DNA of 64,000 nt, taken from assembly GCF_016786355.1 (NCBI RefSeq), contig NZ_JADWYX010000035.1, positions 24,639-88,638 of the forward strand. The letters are read 5' to 3'. Below the pieces are notes generated by a model that searched no databases, was not told the origin of the DNA, and was given only the letters and a program-made list of their open reading frames with translations. The translations under genes were made by a program, and so were the position numbers. This document shows, piece after piece, positions 63,783-64,000 of this stretch. Source of the DNA: Frankia sp. AgB1.9 (lineage in GTDB: Bacteria > Actinomycetota > Actinomycetes > Frankiales > Frankiaceae). Positions within the stretch are counted from its first letter, which is position 1. Every line of letters starts with the position of its first letter.

Positions 63783-63831
63783 GCGTCAACCTTAGGTTGA
63801 CGCCACCGGATCGTCAACCTTGAGTTGACGC
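63783..63831. promoter_or_regulatory. Twin palindromes at the Clp_N gene start
   Basis: Site 1 (63783-63803) is a perfect palindrome: GCGTCAACCT and AGGTTGACGC around one T. Site 2 (63811-63831) has the same CGTCAAC and GTTGACG ends with an imperfect centre. Centres are 28 bases apart. Site 1 directly abuts the ATG (63782), so regulator binding would cover the transcription start. Confidence 0.8.
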
Positions 63832-64000
63832 CGTCCGCGACACCGGGACGCGGATCCCAGGCGCCCCGGCGGGGGCGGCCGGCGCCCGGCCCCCGCCCGG
63901 TGGGGCCCGCGCCGGGCGAAGCCCCGCCGCCCCGCGACGCCGGCCTCGGCGAGCTCGTCGATGATCGCGTCGGACTGCTGACGGTCCGCCCGCCTGAGCG

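Noticed and set aside
63811..63831. HspR (HAIR) site, because CTTGAGT occurs
   Set aside because: The required ACTCAAG half is absent at the right distance; the site is better explained as the second GTCAACC/GTTGAC palindrome.
63792..64000. Possible 3' end of a minus-strand gene at the right edge
   Set aside because: An open frame with QQSDAIIDELAEAGVAGRR enters from the edge, but it would run through both palindromes and becomes Arg/Pro-rich; support is too weak.

Overview
The window is very GC-rich actinobacterial chromosome. Strong G/C bias at third codon positions, many GTG/TTG starts, F420-type LLM oxidoreductases, PadR/MarR/TetR/XRE regulators, a DevS-like sensor and FxSxx-COOH peptide genes point to a Frankia-like or related actinomycete. 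This is an inference from gene content and repeat style; there is no rRNA or tRNA in the window to fix taxonomy.

Layout. 1-6.5 kb: LLM oxidoreductase (cut by the left edge), hotdog thioesterase, secreted DUF5995 protein, and a PAS-GAF sensor that stops right after its phospho-acceptor helices. 6.6-14.1 kb: xenobiotic and regulatory genes. These are a lipoprotein esterase, PadR plus an FAD monooxygenase carrying an odd in-frame insertion, a MarR fused to a repeat domain facing a DrrAB-type ABC exporter, and a methyltransferase. 14.2-15.6 kb: GlcD-type FAD oxidase.

16-27.5 kb is the most interesting region. A RiPP operon encodes an FxSxx-COOH precursor ending FQSSV, the radical SAM/SPASM cyclophane synthase FxsB and a separate HExxH peptide hydroxylase. 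It converges on fxsT (NB-ARC plus TPR). Across an 860-bp regulatory gap lie a SIR2 protein translationally coupled to an nSTAND1-TPR NTPase, then a TIR-WD40 protein. I read this as a candidate immune or signalling island joining a modified peptide to NLR-like sensors and NAD-consuming domains.

27.6-33 kb: VOC protein, Rieske oxygenase whose coding signal extends upstream of the first ATG to an ATC codon, TPP enzyme, HTH-PASTA protein. 33.7-37.4 kb: phosphonate/phosphite-type ABC importer with a fused double permease. 37.6-48.2 kb: urea/guanidine catabolic operon (APC permease, two DUF1989 proteins resembling carboxyguanidine deiminase, biotin-dependent urea/guanidine carboxylase, allophanate hydrolase, TetR), followed by an agmatinase-family ureohydrolase. 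A 22-bp perfect palindrome sits just before the operon, and one roughly 133-bp element fills two intercistronic gaps. 48.3-51.6 kb: MFS exporter, then BenE-type transporter divergent from an XRE-cupin regulator with twin operators. 51.7-57.7 kb: acyl-CoA dehydrogenase plus kinase pair, LLM oxidoreductase, small proteins, an MFS protein with a GGS linker. 58-63.8 kb: GlxA-type regulator, DJ-1/PfpI protein, membrane diguanylate cyclase, flavin-binding protein, Clp_N-HTH protein with twin palindromes.

A family of palindromic repeats of about 78 bp occurs five times. Four copies lie at tail-to-tail gene junctions, which suggests a mobile bidirectional terminator.
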